NCBI GenBank assembly: GCA_017311315.1
Contig: CM029612.1
Coordinates: forward strand, 18,979,125 to 19,043,124
Reading direction: 5' to 3'
Source: Dendrocalamus latiflorus
Lineage: Eukaryota > Streptophyta > Magnoliopsida > Poales > Poaceae
DNA: 64,000 bases
Part shown: positions 21,894-32,943 of the stretch, piece by piece
Layout: each line of letters begins with the position of its first letter
Position numbering within the stretch: position 1 is the stretch's first letter
Notes under the pieces: generated by a model
Told to the model about the DNA's origin: nothing
Seen by the model: the letters and a program-made list of their open reading frames with translations, nothing else
Database searches by the model: none
Translations under genes and position numbers: made by a program

Positions 21894-24800
21894 TCACACC
21901 TGGGGATCCACGGTGTCCTCCGGAGCCGCGGCGCCATCGTCGTCACGCCGGGGGACCTCGTCCAGAAACCGGCCAACGTTCCCCTCGCCGTACAAGTTGT
22001 TCCGTAGCTCGACTATGGCTGCGGCTTCGCCGCAGTATTCCCATATCCGCTCATGGAAGAACCTCACGGCGCGGCGTACAGCTCGCACGGCGCCGGACAT
22101 TACGCCGCCCCTTGCGGGCATCTCCAGTCGGGGATCGGCTAACCTCGCAACGTGCTCGCAACCGCGGTGTCGCAGGAGCGCGCACGTCAGACATGACGCC
22201 ACGTAGGCGCAGTGACTGCCGAAGATCGCCGCGGCGCCACGTGCAACGCCGGCCGCCTCTCCGATCCACCGGAGTGACCGCGACAGGTCCTCGGGCCCGA
22301 AGGAGCGCGCCGGCACTTCGGCGACAAGCCCCTTAAGAGTGTCTTCCAGGGCCAGCATGGCGTCCCAGGCGGCTGCCGAAGCGTCGCCCAAGGCTTGATC
22401 TCGCTCCACGAGAACTCGATCTCGCTCCGCGAGAGAGGCAGCAAGCTCGCTGTTTCTCCCCTCCAGAGCAGCGATTTGTTGTGCAAGGCCGTCCCGCTCT
22501 GCTGCAGCCTCTTGCCACACTGCTTCTGCGGCCGAGGCTCGCGCCGCGGCAACGAGCCCATCGGTGCGCATCTTCATCTCCGCGCACTCCAACTCTAGGC
22601 AGCATATACGAGCATCCTGGGCGGATCGCCCTTTCGCAGCTCCCTGAAGCTCTTCTTCAGCGGCCCGCAGCCTACTCCGTATCACTGCTCCCTCGCGGAC
22701 GTGGGCACTTTGCAGGGCCTGGGCCAGCACGAGTGTCTGTGCGACGCAGGAGTTAGCAAACGCGAAGCGGCCGCAAGGGGGTCTAAAAGACAGACGCTTA
22801 CCCGCACCCCCGACACCTCCAATGCATCTCCAAGGCGCCCTGACCCGTAGGTCTGCAACACCGGTTGTCCGAAGCTGGAGGCCGCGTCCTCCGCGATCCC
22901 GCGCCATGCCCTCAGAGTATCCAGCGGAGGGACGAAGTCCGCCGGGCTTGGCCGCGCGGCACCTGTGTCGCCAGCACCGGGACCCCCGCGCTCAAGGAAC
23001 GGTTCCTCCTCCGGGATAAGTGTCGCTGCGAAGAGGAATTACACATGTCACGAGGCGTTAAAAAAATCGAAGGAGTACCACCATAACCTACCCTCGGTCG
23101 TGGGCGGGGGGCTTCGCGGAGACGTCTCCCTAGCCGCGGGCGGGAACGCTTCCACTTCGGCCCCAACGGACGGCGCTGTCTCGGAAGGCCTGGGGACCAC
23201 CGAGTCAGGACCTAGCGCCAACCGAGCCCGCACCACGGTCACCGTGGCCCAAGGGGCTGGGAGGGCGCGAGGTGGAGGAACCTCGATGCTCGAAGCAGGG
23301 TCCCACAGGCTCCCAACACTGGTCGCCATAGCAAACCCTCGCGAAGTCCGCGGAAGGGAGGACTGCAGGCGCGGCCGCTTCGCTTGGGCCGAAGATACCA
23401 CCGCGGTACCCGCCACAGAAGGGGCCCCTCCGGCTGCATCATCCGCTGAAGGGGTCTCCACAGCTGCGACATTAGAAGTCGGGGACTTCACCCCCACGAC
23501 TTCCGCGGGGGTTACCCCCACCTTTGCGGGAGGTACCCCCGCCTCCGCGGGCGACACTTTGGCCTCAGCCACCGCGGTTAGCAAAGGCGGCGCTCCACAC
23601 GCTCTCGCGGAGGGCAGCCCCGCCAAAGCCATGCTCGGAGACGAGGACTCCGCACCAGTGTCGCCAGCCGGCACCACCACCTCGGCAACGGTCGCGGGCA
23701 ACAAGGCCTCCGCGGCGCGCCCTCCGCTGCCGGCGCCTTCGCCCTCAGTACCCGCGCCCCCCAAATCTGAATCGGCATACCTAGGGCTGTAAAAAAAGCT
23801 GGAGGCTCGCGAACTGCTCGAGCTTGGCTCGCTCTAGACTCGATTCGAGCTTAGCTCGAGCTCCAAACGAGCCGAATTCGAGCTTCATCTTAAGCTTGCG
23901 AGCTTTAACGAGCCGAACTCGAATAGCTCGCGAGCTTAAGATTTTTTCACCCTTCTCCATTTCCCCACACCCCCTCCGGCCTCCCTCCCGCCTCTCCTCT
24001 CAAAATCCCAGAGCCCCCACTCCCCACCCCCGCGCCTCTCCCCCACCCGCCTCGGTGCCTCCACCTGCGGCCTGCTCCCCGCCGTCCCTCCTCGCCGCCC
24101 CCCGCCCCTCCTGGCCCCCCTCCCCGGCGCCGCCCCCTCTCCCGCCCCCTCCCCTCCTCGCCCCCTCCCCGGCGCCCCCCGCCCCTCCTCGCCCCCGCCG
24201 CCGGCCGCCCCCCACTTCCGTCCCCCTCGTCGCCCTCCGCCTCTCCCCCGTCGCCGCCCCTCCTCGCCCCCCCGGCCATCGACCCCCTCTCCCGCCCCCA
24301 TCCCCTTCCTCTCCGCCGCCGCCCCTCCTCCCCCCGTCGGCGCCCCTCCTCGCCCCCTCCCCGGCGCTGCCCCCCTTTCCCGCCCCCCGTCCCCTTCCTC
24401 TCCCCCCCGCCCCTCCTCCCCCCGTCGGCGCCCCTCCTCGCCCCCTCCCCGGCGCTGCCCCCCTTTCCCGCCCCCCGTCCCCTTCCTCTCCTCCCCGCCG
24501 CCCCCCGTCCCCCTCCTCGGCCCCCGCCGCCTCTTCTCGCCCCCCGCCGCCACCCCTCGTCCCCCCGGCGCCCCTCCTCTCCCCCGCCGCCGCCCCTCCT
24601 CGCCCCCCCGGCGCCCCTCCTCTCCCCCGCCACCGCCTCTCCTCCCCCCGGCACCCCTCCTCTCCCCCGGCGGCGCCGCCCCTCCTCAACCCGGATCCGA
24701 TAGCTCGGCGCCTCGGCCACGGCTCCGCAGCCCGCAGGTACTCCCTCCCTACTCCCCACCGAATCTACACGAGCCGAGCTCGAGCGAGCTCGAGTTTTGT

Positions 24801-26217
24801 CTGAGCCGAGCTCGAGCCTAGCTTAAAGTTCGATGTCGATCTCAGGCTCGCTCGAGCTCGGCTCGAGTTTCTACCGAGCTCGAGCTTTCCAGGTCAAGCT
24901 CGCTCGAGCTCGGCTCGTTTACAGCCCTAGGCATACCTCGCCGAATCCGACCCCGGGCTCGCCGCGCCGGCAGGAGCAGTGGCAACCGCCGTACGGGCCG
25001 TGGTCGCGGTGCTCCGGGTCCTCTTGCGGGACGGTGCCTTCGCCTTCGCGGCACCATCATCCTCATGCTGCTGGTCCAGAGGGGGGTGATCCGGCACAGG
25101 AAGCCCCAAGGCCTCACACACGCGGTTTATCCGCCCCAATCCGGCCTCCGCAGTCGCAGCCACGCGTTGCCCGTGCTCTCTGCCGGTGTATGGCCCGAGG
25201 AACACGCGCGCGGCGCGCTCCGCGTCAGCAAGGCGAGTCCCTGCCCCAGACAGCACATTTACATAAATGCAATACGCACGAATAACGAGGAAGGTATGGT
25301 CTAGACTTACGAAGGTCAATCGGCACGGGCAACGAGCAAACGGACGGGCGGACGTTATCATCCCGACGTTCACCGGCTGTGAAGCGCCAACCGTGGGTAA
25401 GCGGCGTTGCACCGAGCATCATGTACTCCTCGGCGAGGTCGCGCATATTGAAGCGGGCGGCGACCCCCACAAGTCTCCGCGCCCTCAGCCTATCCTTTTG
25501 GTCAAGCGCTAAGCCGGGAGCGGTCTTGAATGTAATCGGCCCGCCTATGCACTCAAGGCCGCTGCCACTCGTCACACGATGGTAAAACCACTGCCTCGCC
25601 CAGTTGACCTCCCACTTCCCTCGGGTCGCGTTTGCCGGGAAGAGCTTCCCACATGACGCCCGCAGGATGAAGTTGACGCTGCCAAACTTCGACACCGTAC
25701 TGTCCTTCCGATCCTTCGGTTGGCACCGGGCCTCATGCAGATACGCAAACAAGGTAGCGCTGGGCCAACACCCCTCCGAGCGCAGGGCCCAGCTATACAC
25801 GGCAAGGCGGGCCACCGCGTTCGGAGTCAATTGTGACAACTCCAACTTGAAGGTCCGCAGCACCGCCCCGACAATTGCTGCGGACGGAATGCGAAGCCCG
25901 GCTTCGAAGTAGGCAACGAAGACGATCGCCTCTGACTTCCCAGGGCGCGGCTCCGTCTCGTCATCGCCGGGCAACCGCACCGCGTGGCGATCCGATAGCT
26001 TCCCATCTCGCAGCAGTGACTGGATGGTGTCCTCCGTCACGAGCGTGCGGCCCAACTCGCCAGAGTACGAACCCTGACTCTTCTTCACCGCCCACCACTT
26101 GTCTGCTGCCGGCGGATCGCACTCCCCCAGCGTGTATTTCACCTCGAGCGGCGAGGACCGCCTGCGGATGGCGTAGCCGCCCACCTGAGTACGCTCGTCG
26201 CAAGTCGCCATCGGCAT
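21894..26217 (-). pseudogene. antisense gene of the LTR element, four exons, disrupted by a hAT insertion
   Basis: Exons are 26217-25311, 25240-23092 (interrupted by the hAT at 23782-24929), 23025-22802 and 22736-21894, all at GT-AG sites in phase. With the hAT and one duplication copy left out the sum is 2967 nt (988 residues), with no stop. The N-terminus (LELSQLTPNAVARLAVYSW, GPITFKTAPG, AEEYMMLGATPLTHGWRF) resembles the Pfam putative gypsy-type transposon domain (PF04195). The middle is an Ala/Pro/Ser-rich linker with a basic patch (SRKRTRSTA, AKRPRLQ). The C-terminus is a long coiled coil (AALEGRNSELAASLAERD). The role is unknown. The family match is from memory; the splicing is inferred from phase. 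Confidence 0.7.
23782..24929. mobile_element. non-autonomous hAT element, 1148 bp, nested in antisense gene
   Basis: Ends TAGGGCTGTAAA and TTTACAGCCCTA are perfect 12-bp inverted repeats. They are flanked by an exact 8-bp duplication GGCATACC (23774-23781, 24930-24937). Subterminal regions are dense in GAGCTCGAGCTCGGCTCG-type motifs. The middle (about 24050-24690) is a C-rich CCCCTCCTCGCCCCC low-complexity tract that is open in several frames but not a gene. Confidence 0.93.
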
Positions 26218-26914
26218 CCACGGGGAACTCGGCGGCAGGAAAGGAGCGTAGGAACAGGGTGAGCGAATGCGGAAAGCAACGCGAACAACCAGAAAGCGCG
26301 AGGAGGCGTGGGCACAACACCACGTGGGGTTCTTAAAGGCCCCCCGCCTCCCACCGTGGGTAAGCGCAAACGGCGAAGCGACAACCGCTCACCTCCCCAC
26401 GCGCGAAGTCGAGGCGTCGCGGCGGTCCACGTAGCCAGCACACGACCGTGGTCGTACAGAGTCTTGTCACCACGCGACGCGCCACAAGCGTCCCGCCGCG
26501 CATCGGTCAACGCAAGCAATAAACGCAGGTCGCGCGACCCCGCATAGCCTTCGACACGCGTCGGCGCGGACCCCCGACCCTGGCCACACCTGTCCGAGCG
26601 GACAGCCGCAAGTCCACGCGGCAGGCGCAACCGAGGATCGGCGAGCAGCGCAACCTCTCGCAGCCGGTGACGCGCGTTGGAAATGGGGCAGCCAGCGGGC
26701 GGCACACCTACAGCGCCGCGCCACGTGCCCCGCCCCTCGGGGGAAGGGGCTTGACCGCGGACGGCCCGTTGGCACACCAATTATCATGACCCGCCACGTG
26801 TTCATCCTGAATGGACAAGTATGTACGGATATAGCAGCCCGATTGTGTCAGCCCAGGGGTCGGCGCGATTCCCGGAGCCATTAAAGCGCACTACCAGAGG
26901 TGCTCACCCCAGCG

Positions 26915-27385
26915 AATCCGCTGCCACCACTTCGAGGGGTAGGGGACGGAGCGCTCGCGCGTCTACTTCGACTAGGCGCCAGCTCCGCTGCCACCACTTC
27001 GAAGGGTAGGGGACGGAGCGCTCGCGCGTCTACTTCGACTAGGCGTCAGCTCCGCTGCCACCACTTCGAATGGTAGGGGACGGAGCGCTCGCGCGTCTAC
27101 TTCGACTAGGCGCCAGCTCCGCTGCCACCACTTCGAAGGGTAGGGGACGGAGCGCTCACGCGTCTACTTCGACTAGGCGCCAGCTCCGCTGCCACCACTT
27201 CGAAGGGTAGGGGACGGAGCCCTCGCGCGTCTACTTCGACTAGGCACTAGGCGCCAGCTCCGCTGCCACCACTTCGAAGGGTAGGGGACGGAGCGCTCGC
27301 GCGTCTACTTCGACTAAGCGCCAGCTCCGCTGCCACCGCTTCGAAGGGTAGGAGCACTCGCGCGTCTACTTCGACTAGGCGTCAG
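26915..27385. repeat. 67-bp tandem repeat, right array
   Basis: About seven copies of CACTTCGAAGGGTAGGGGAC, GGAGCGCTCGCGCGTCTACT, TCGACTAGGCGCCAGCTCCG, CTGCCAC. Same family and strand as 20913-21375, so the antisense gene is bracketed by direct-repeat arrays. Confidence 0.92.
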
Positions 27386-27931
27386 TCACCGCTCAGCATC
27401 CCTGGACCACCCTGCAAACGCCTGCCCTCCGCAGCTACTATCCTCCAAGGCAACAGTGGTCTCGGAACACCACCCCGCTGCTCGTCCTGTAGGCACCGCC
27501 TCCACGGGGTGGCACATCCGGCGGCATTCCCCACACACCGCGCTGGTGCAGGTCATGTCACGCCAAGTTTTGGCTTGTTCTCATAAACAGACCACCTTAA
27601 GTCCACCAAGATTTTCTCGGAAGGCGGGCTTGATCACAAGCCCCGACTGAAGGTGAGTCTGTCTAAGAGAACAAGGCAAACCTTGCCGTTGTATGCAGAA
27701 ATACAGAGCGGGCACGGCAAGTGTAGAAAGTTGCCGTTAACAGGCGCTAACCAAGCTCCCGAGAAAAATAGGCCTCCATCAGTACATCAACATCCCCCGA
27801 GCCGCGTGGTGCCGCCATGGAATGTGGATGTACTGAAGAGGCCCATTTTAGGGGAGCAGCACCTATCCGCGCGCACAATGCAGGCACAAGACTACACCAG
27901 CCCGCTATATATATATATGTCCCATCAACGG

Positions 27932-28095
27932 GAAAGTCCAACCGGCGGAAGTCCATCCGGCGAAAGTCCAACCGGCGGAAATCCATCCGGCGAAAGTCCA
28001 ACCGGCGGAAGTCCACCCGGCGAAAGTCCAACCGGCGGAAGTCCACCCGGTGAAAGTCCAACCGGCGGAAGTCCACCCGGCGGAAGTCCAACCGG
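27932..28095. repeat. 15-bp minisatellite, about eleven copies
   Basis: Unit GGAAGTCCAACCGGC with variants GAAAGTCCATCCGGC. It lies inside the LTR element near its 3' end; multi-frame open reading here is a repeat artefact. Confidence 0.9.
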
Positions 28096-28666
28096 CGGGG
28101 GAGCGTCGCAGCATCGTACCACCGCGACGCTCCAAAACCTGCGCCGCGCCAAGCATGTACCGCCACGTGGACGGCCAGGAGAAGGAACGTCGCAACATGC
28201 TATCGCCGCGCCCCCTCAAGTCTCACGCCGCGTCAACCAAGCCCCGCTGGGCAGGCTGGCAGTCGCTTATCGTCAAGGACGTTCGACGCCAGAGGCGTGC
28301 GCGCGCGCGACGACCTATGACCCGCTCCGCCCACCTTGACCGACGCATTTGACTCCGCCAACACCCCCAGTCCGGCCCGGGCAATCACCGACCCCGCCAA
28401 ATCGGAGGCGACTTCGGCCTCCAATCCGCCCCCTCGGTGCCGAGGCCAACCTCGACTTCGACCTTCGCTCTGGACAACAACCCCGACCTCGCCACGGCAG
28501 GACTCTGTGGATGACAAAGCCTTCGTCAAGCCGCCCGGCGTCACGCCTTCGCAATAAACATTGCACTTCGAATGATGAAAAAGCTCACAGGCCGCAGGGA
28601 CGGAGGGGGCCAAAGGGCTCGGCAACATGGCTTCGGCCCGTGAAGCCCTTCACCATGAGAGGCTCC

Positions 28667-28913
28667 TGTTGTAGGGGTGGCCCCCACCTAAGCCCAACAG
28701 GCCTGTTAAGGGAGTGCAAGGCCCAGAATGGGGCATGTATAGTGACATAAGTACCCCTGAGGGGAGGACTCATGTATAAGGGTATAATTGTAAAGGCACC
28801 CCCCATGTGGATGTAATATAAGACATAGGCCATGAGGGAAGGGGCCTAAGCCATTCATTCTACTCAACTCTCCACTACTACACTCTCTCTCTGTTTGGTC
28901 TGTAACCACAACA
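28667..28913 (+). repeat. 3' LTR, 247 bp
   Basis: Near-identical to 16926-17171 and followed by the duplicated ATACC at 28914-28918. No clean polypurine tract abuts it; the nearest purine-rich run is near 28604-28618. Confidence 0.95.
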
Positions 28914-28918
28914 ATACC

Positions 28919-29728
28919 GTTGCAATTTTTTTACAGGAATGGCCTCTAGTCGCACAACCGTTGGGCGATCAGACTCTGTCGCCTAATGGGCGAACGAAAC
29001 ATAGGCAATTGGTGGGCCGTTGGGCGATAGGATCCAGTCGCCGAATGGTCGGGCGACTAGGACCTATCGCCCAACTGTTGGGTGCCTACATGTCCAATCA
29101 CCCGACCATTCCACGATTGCCACCTTAGCCCATTCTTGCGCAATCCCCCCCCCCCCCCCGACCACGCATGGGCGTAAATGACAATTGTTGTAGGTAGGTG
29201 ACATTTACCAAATTTTGTCTGTGAGTTGTATTTTTTTAAAAAAAAGGTAGACAATATCGGTTGATCCATTTGTGATTTTAGTAGATTATGAATGGTACAA
29301 AATCTGTTAGATTCGTAATAACATTTTGTGATCGTTGTATGTTGTTGTAGTGTAAGAAATTTTTAGAATTTTTTTCCGAGGACAATTGAGATAGCAACGA
29401 TTGTTAAGTATAATGGCTAGTGATATTGTGATGCAACAGAGAATTCACACATGGAGAACTTATTTTTTCATGTTGTTGGATGCCTTGCTACTGAAGAATT
29501 GAACACGAAAAGACGACGATATGTGATGTTGTGAATTAAAATAGTCTTCATAATAAGATGGGAATAACACGATGCATAGGGTTTGTTTACGTGCATAAGA
29601 AACAACATCCTGCACGATGCAACAAACTGAAGTACTCGTATGATACATATGCGTCTTTTTGAAATGGAAATGAATTCAACCTTCGGAGAACTAGTGCGGA
29701 ATGGCCCGACCTACTGCGTGGACCAAGG
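28919..29728. other. repeat-like DNA after the LTR element, no gene
   Basis: 28950-29100 has partial palindromes on CCGTTGGGCGA/TCGCCCAAC, suggesting a MITE-like host sequence cut by the LTR insertion. A C-run lies at about 29147-29159. The rest is AT-rich with no coding frame. Confidence 0.45.
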
Positions 29729-30486
29729 CTATTTTCCCTTCCTTGCGAGCTTGGCGTTGGACTTCTTGGAGGCCTCTTTAGCCTTGGCCGCCATTTCCCT
29801 CTTTTTCTCATACTCCCTGCGTGTGCACGTCTCGAGATAAGCTTTCGTCTCCTGATGTATACGCTCGATTTTCTCGTCGTTGCGGCGTTCCTCCTCCCAG
29901 ATCTTGCAGGCCCTTTTGACATTCCACTCCTCGTAGTCGAGAGTCCATTGGTCATGTGGGTGGATCTCTAGGTCGATCCATTTGCAGTAGCCACATAGCA
30001 GTTTTGGAGACTACGGGTAGGTAGGAGAGGTTGTTAGTGCGTACTTTAAAAAATAAGTAATAGGGGAACACACTACAACTAGTCCTTACCGACTGTCGAT
30101 AGCTGCTCGTGTCCCAATGGTAGTTGGGATAGTCATAGGAGTAGTTTGCGTAACCCTAATAATGCATGCCCCAGCTGAGCTGTTGTTTAGACTTGAAGAA
30201 CTTACATGTGTCCCTACACCAACAGAGGGGCGGCGTCTCCCCCTTAGGGGGTGTTGCAGCGAACGCTTGGTTGGAACGTTTAGGAGAGGGTTGCTGCTAC
30301 GGGGGCATTATTGCGGGGAGGTGCCCTCCTGTCACGCTCGATTTGTTTGTCACGGGCCGCTGCAGCGCTTGCTTGTTTGTCACAGGCCGCAGTAGACATT
30401 GCTAGTTTGCGGGTCTCCTCCCATTGCTTCATCATCTTGTCCCATTGCTTCTTCTGCCTCTTGTTCATCCCGATGTGGTGAACCAA
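29729..30486 (-). pseudogene. decayed GRF-type/coiled-coil gene, homologous in layout to MULE gene A
   Basis: The exon 30010-29729 is open for 93 residues and begins SPKLLCGYCKWIDLEIHP, the C..CKWxDxE end of a GRF finger. A Glu/Lys/Arg coiled coil (ACKIWEEERRNDEKIER, RREYEKKREMAAKAKEASKK) follows. Upstream pieces (SSYRQS before a GTAAGG donor, a Tyr-rich stretch, and KRQKKQWDKMMKQWEETRK near 30480-30400) are interrupted by at least one stop, and the first half of the finger was not found. Orientation and position relative to the broken gene at 31138 mirror 9-618 against 1306-1918. It could be a diverged family member rather than a direct duplicate. Confidence 0.45.
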
Positions 30487-30689
30487 GCTTTTGTGTAGTG
30501 TTGGGTTTGTTTGTGTAGTGTTCTCTCTTAGATTTCTTCCACCTCATTTTATAAGCCAAAGGGTTGGCATGGTGCAAAGAGTTGTCACATCATACTTCAC
30601 AGAATCATGTCTTTTCGGTGTGAAAAGCTAAGGAGGTGTAGTGTTGTCATGTCGATCTAAAAATCTGGCGAGACCTAGTGTTATCACTA

Positions 30690-31010
30690 CGTAAAGCTAC
30701 CACCTTTGGTCTTGTTACTAAGCAAAGCTGCCCCTTTGGTCTTGTCACTGTGTAAAGTTGCCCCGTCTAGTCTTGTCACTGCATAAACCTGCACCCTTTA
30801 TTCTTGTCACTGCACAAAGCTGCCCTATCTGGTATTGTCACTGTGTAAAGCTGCCCTGTCTGATCTTGTCACTGCGCAAAGCTGCACACCTTTTGTCTTG
30901 TCACGTCCTACTTTGCCGAGTACTTTCTTTTCGGTCTGAAAAGCTAAGGATGTATAGTATTGCTAGTTCTCTTTGAGGCAAAGCTGCACAAAGCTAGCAC
31001 ATGATCCAGT
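30690..31010. repeat. imperfect 30-40-bp repeats with GTCACTG..AAAGCTGCC core
   Basis: Seven or so copies of CTTGTCACTGCGCAAAGCTG-like units, matching the array at 1003-1215, upstream of the broken GRF gene at 31138. TATAAAATA lies at about 31045. Confidence 0.75.
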
Positions 31011-31137
31011 TTGTCATAAAGCATGCTTCCTCCCCCCATGGGCTATAAAATACACACCCCACCCCCTTGAGAGTAGAAGCACTCAACGTAGTGAACCATA
31101 GGAAGAACGACCTTTTCTGTCCTAGAGTAACCTACCA

Positions 31138-31735
31138 TGGCAGACGCCGAGGGGCCAGTTGAACATGGGTCACCAAAGGTAGACCTTCTCCTGGAAATGA
31201 TGGAGGATTTCGGCACTAATTACCGCTTGATGCCAAACAGGTATGCTCAACCAGTGTAGTTGAAATGCAGACACAGGGAGGATGTGGTCGTGCAGGTCGT
31301 AGAAGGCCATTTCGATGGCGGGCGATGTTTTTTCCAATGCCCATACTCTAAGGTACAAATAGGTAATCATTTATTTTATATTACTGCTAATAGAGTTTCG
31401 ATGTTAACACTCCTTTGTAGCAGATGGTGAAATACGACTTTGTCCGTTAGATCGTCCTCCCCATGAATGCTATGTTGTGAGGTACATGGATACATTGTGG
31501 AAGCAAATCTTTAATTGGAGGTGCAGATTGAAAGTCTCAAAGAGGAGAATGATGACCTCCATCAGCAGATGCGTCGTGAGAGGGGCAACGAGGAGGTTGT
31601 TAACATAAGAAGTTTGTATGATTCGACATGCTACTACGCAAATCCTAGTTGCATATGTGCATGCCACTACAACGACAGCTAGCCACATCTGAGGTGCCCC
31701 CTCTACAACACTCCATGTGGGTAGCGTGAGGCACA
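31138..31735 (+). pseudogene. GRF-zinc-finger gene, broken paralogue of MULE gene B
   Basis: The start MADAEGPVEHGSPK parallels MSEVERPVGFGSPK at 1306. The finger pieces LKCRHRED and GGRCFFQCP match in order and the intron begins at the same place (GTACAAAT). In exon 2 KYDFVR replaces KCDFSHW, losing a zinc ligand. In-frame stops occur after YAQPV and after DFVR, and later codons are out of frame, although the nucleotide match continues to the Cys-rich tail (ATTCGACATGCTACTACGCA). Clearly a dead copy. Confidence 0.75.
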
Positions 31736-32943
31736 TTATACCAGTAGACATGCATGGACAAGGTTGCACTATAGTACTCTCCCCTATTGTTCGCGGTTAT
31801 GTTCAATATTCTAAAGCATGTAATTGAATGGTTTACGCGTCGTTCGGTTGCCATTTATTGAGTAGACTGTTCCAGCAGTGCTTCACATGCATTGAACTAG
31901 AGATGTCGATATGGATCAAACAAACGAACATCATACAAAGAAGTACAAATAAGAATGCAACATTATTGCAAACATCACATAGTAAGTAAGAAATGTAAGT
32001 ATTACAGGAAGAACAAAAGTACATCCAGTGGAGGTGTAAGGCCTATACTAAACCCCTAGCACCCGCTCCGTCGTCACCCTAGCCCACTCTGGCTTTGTGT
32101 CCACGTCCTCCCGTATGGCCCCACTTGGTCCTCCTTCTCAGTGCCGAGTGTCGAGAACCCCCAAAGTTGAAAGATCAAATTACGATTTCTCCCCCATTCT
32201 AAATGCTAGATAATTATGCAGCTGTGAGTTGCAGCTGTCCTCCTTAACTTCAGCGCAGCAGATAGAATTAATAAAAAAAAAATCTTCAAGCAAGAACAAT
32301 AGAATGATCCATCTGAAAGAACCAGTCCATGGATGATGGAGCCATTATAATTGAAGTTTCAGAGAAAATCACCAAGAATGTCACGGTATCTTGTATCTCA
32401 TGGTTCTCGAGTTAAAGAAAGCATGGTCAACGCCAAGCCAGTAGACGAGACCACACCGAATCAAGATCGAGAGCTACCTCAGCATGGTTGTACTAGTACA
32501 ACCTCCTCACTCAACGGGCTTAAGAAAGTAAGATACATTGCAGATCTGTGCTTCGATCGAGACATCGTGCTGACTAATCAACGCAATATATTAGGACTCG
32601 AGAATTGTTAAAGAAAATAATCTGAACTGGCGAATCCCAACAATTTACAGTACTAGCAGTAGTTCAATTTCAATTTTCCAGAAATATAAGAATTCCAAAT
32701 TCCAACCCAACGGCATGGGCATGAGCATGGGCGTTGGTAACTACCGTAGTGAGAATAAGCACGTTCATGGACGCAATTGTGTATTAAACTACTTCTCGCA
32801 GGAGAAGCTAGACTGCTAGAGGCGGGCCAATTAGGATTAGTGGCTGGCTTAAACAACCAACTAGTGGTAGCTAGTTAGTGTAACCACACTAGCACTGCAC
32901 GTCCTTAAATAGTTCCTAGTTTGCATCTCTGGCTAAGCTACCC
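31736..32943. other. intergenic, decayed transposon flank and RING upstream region
   Basis: 31860-32130 corresponds in position to the 3' flank between GRF gene B and the PMD gene of the first block, but no PMD exon is recognisable. 32160-32940 shows no coding frame. Confidence 0.4.

Larger units (their letters stand above)
16926..28913 (+). mobile_element. 12-kb non-autonomous LTR retrotransposon (Ty3/gypsy, Tat-like) with antisense gene
   Basis: LTRs at 16926-17171 and 28667-28913 start TGTTG and end CAACA, and are flanked by an exact 5-bp duplication, ATACC (16921-16925 and 28914-28918). By eye the LTRs differ by five substitutions and one indel (about 2%), so insertion is recent. A primer-binding site follows the left LTR. 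Sense gag and protease are present but broken, and no reverse transcriptase, RNase H or integrase is found. The remainder holds several tandem arrays and a spliced gene on the minus strand. An extra ORF, sometimes antisense, between pol and the 3' LTR is a known trait of Tat-lineage plant elements, and that placement is inferred from it. Confidence 0.93.

Noticed and set aside
23824..24804. 326-codon Pro-rich frame and its minus-strand Gly/Arg-rich mirrors
   Set aside because: C-rich low-complexity interior of the hAT element; open by composition only.
19866..27385. CRISPR-like regular repeats
   Set aside because: Units are contiguous tandem repeats without unique spacers, in plant nuclear DNA; CRISPR does not apply.
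27653..28339. 228-codon frame with PTGGSPSGES repeats
   Set aside because: Produced by the 15-bp minisatellite, whose length is a multiple of three; all three frames of both strands are similarly open.
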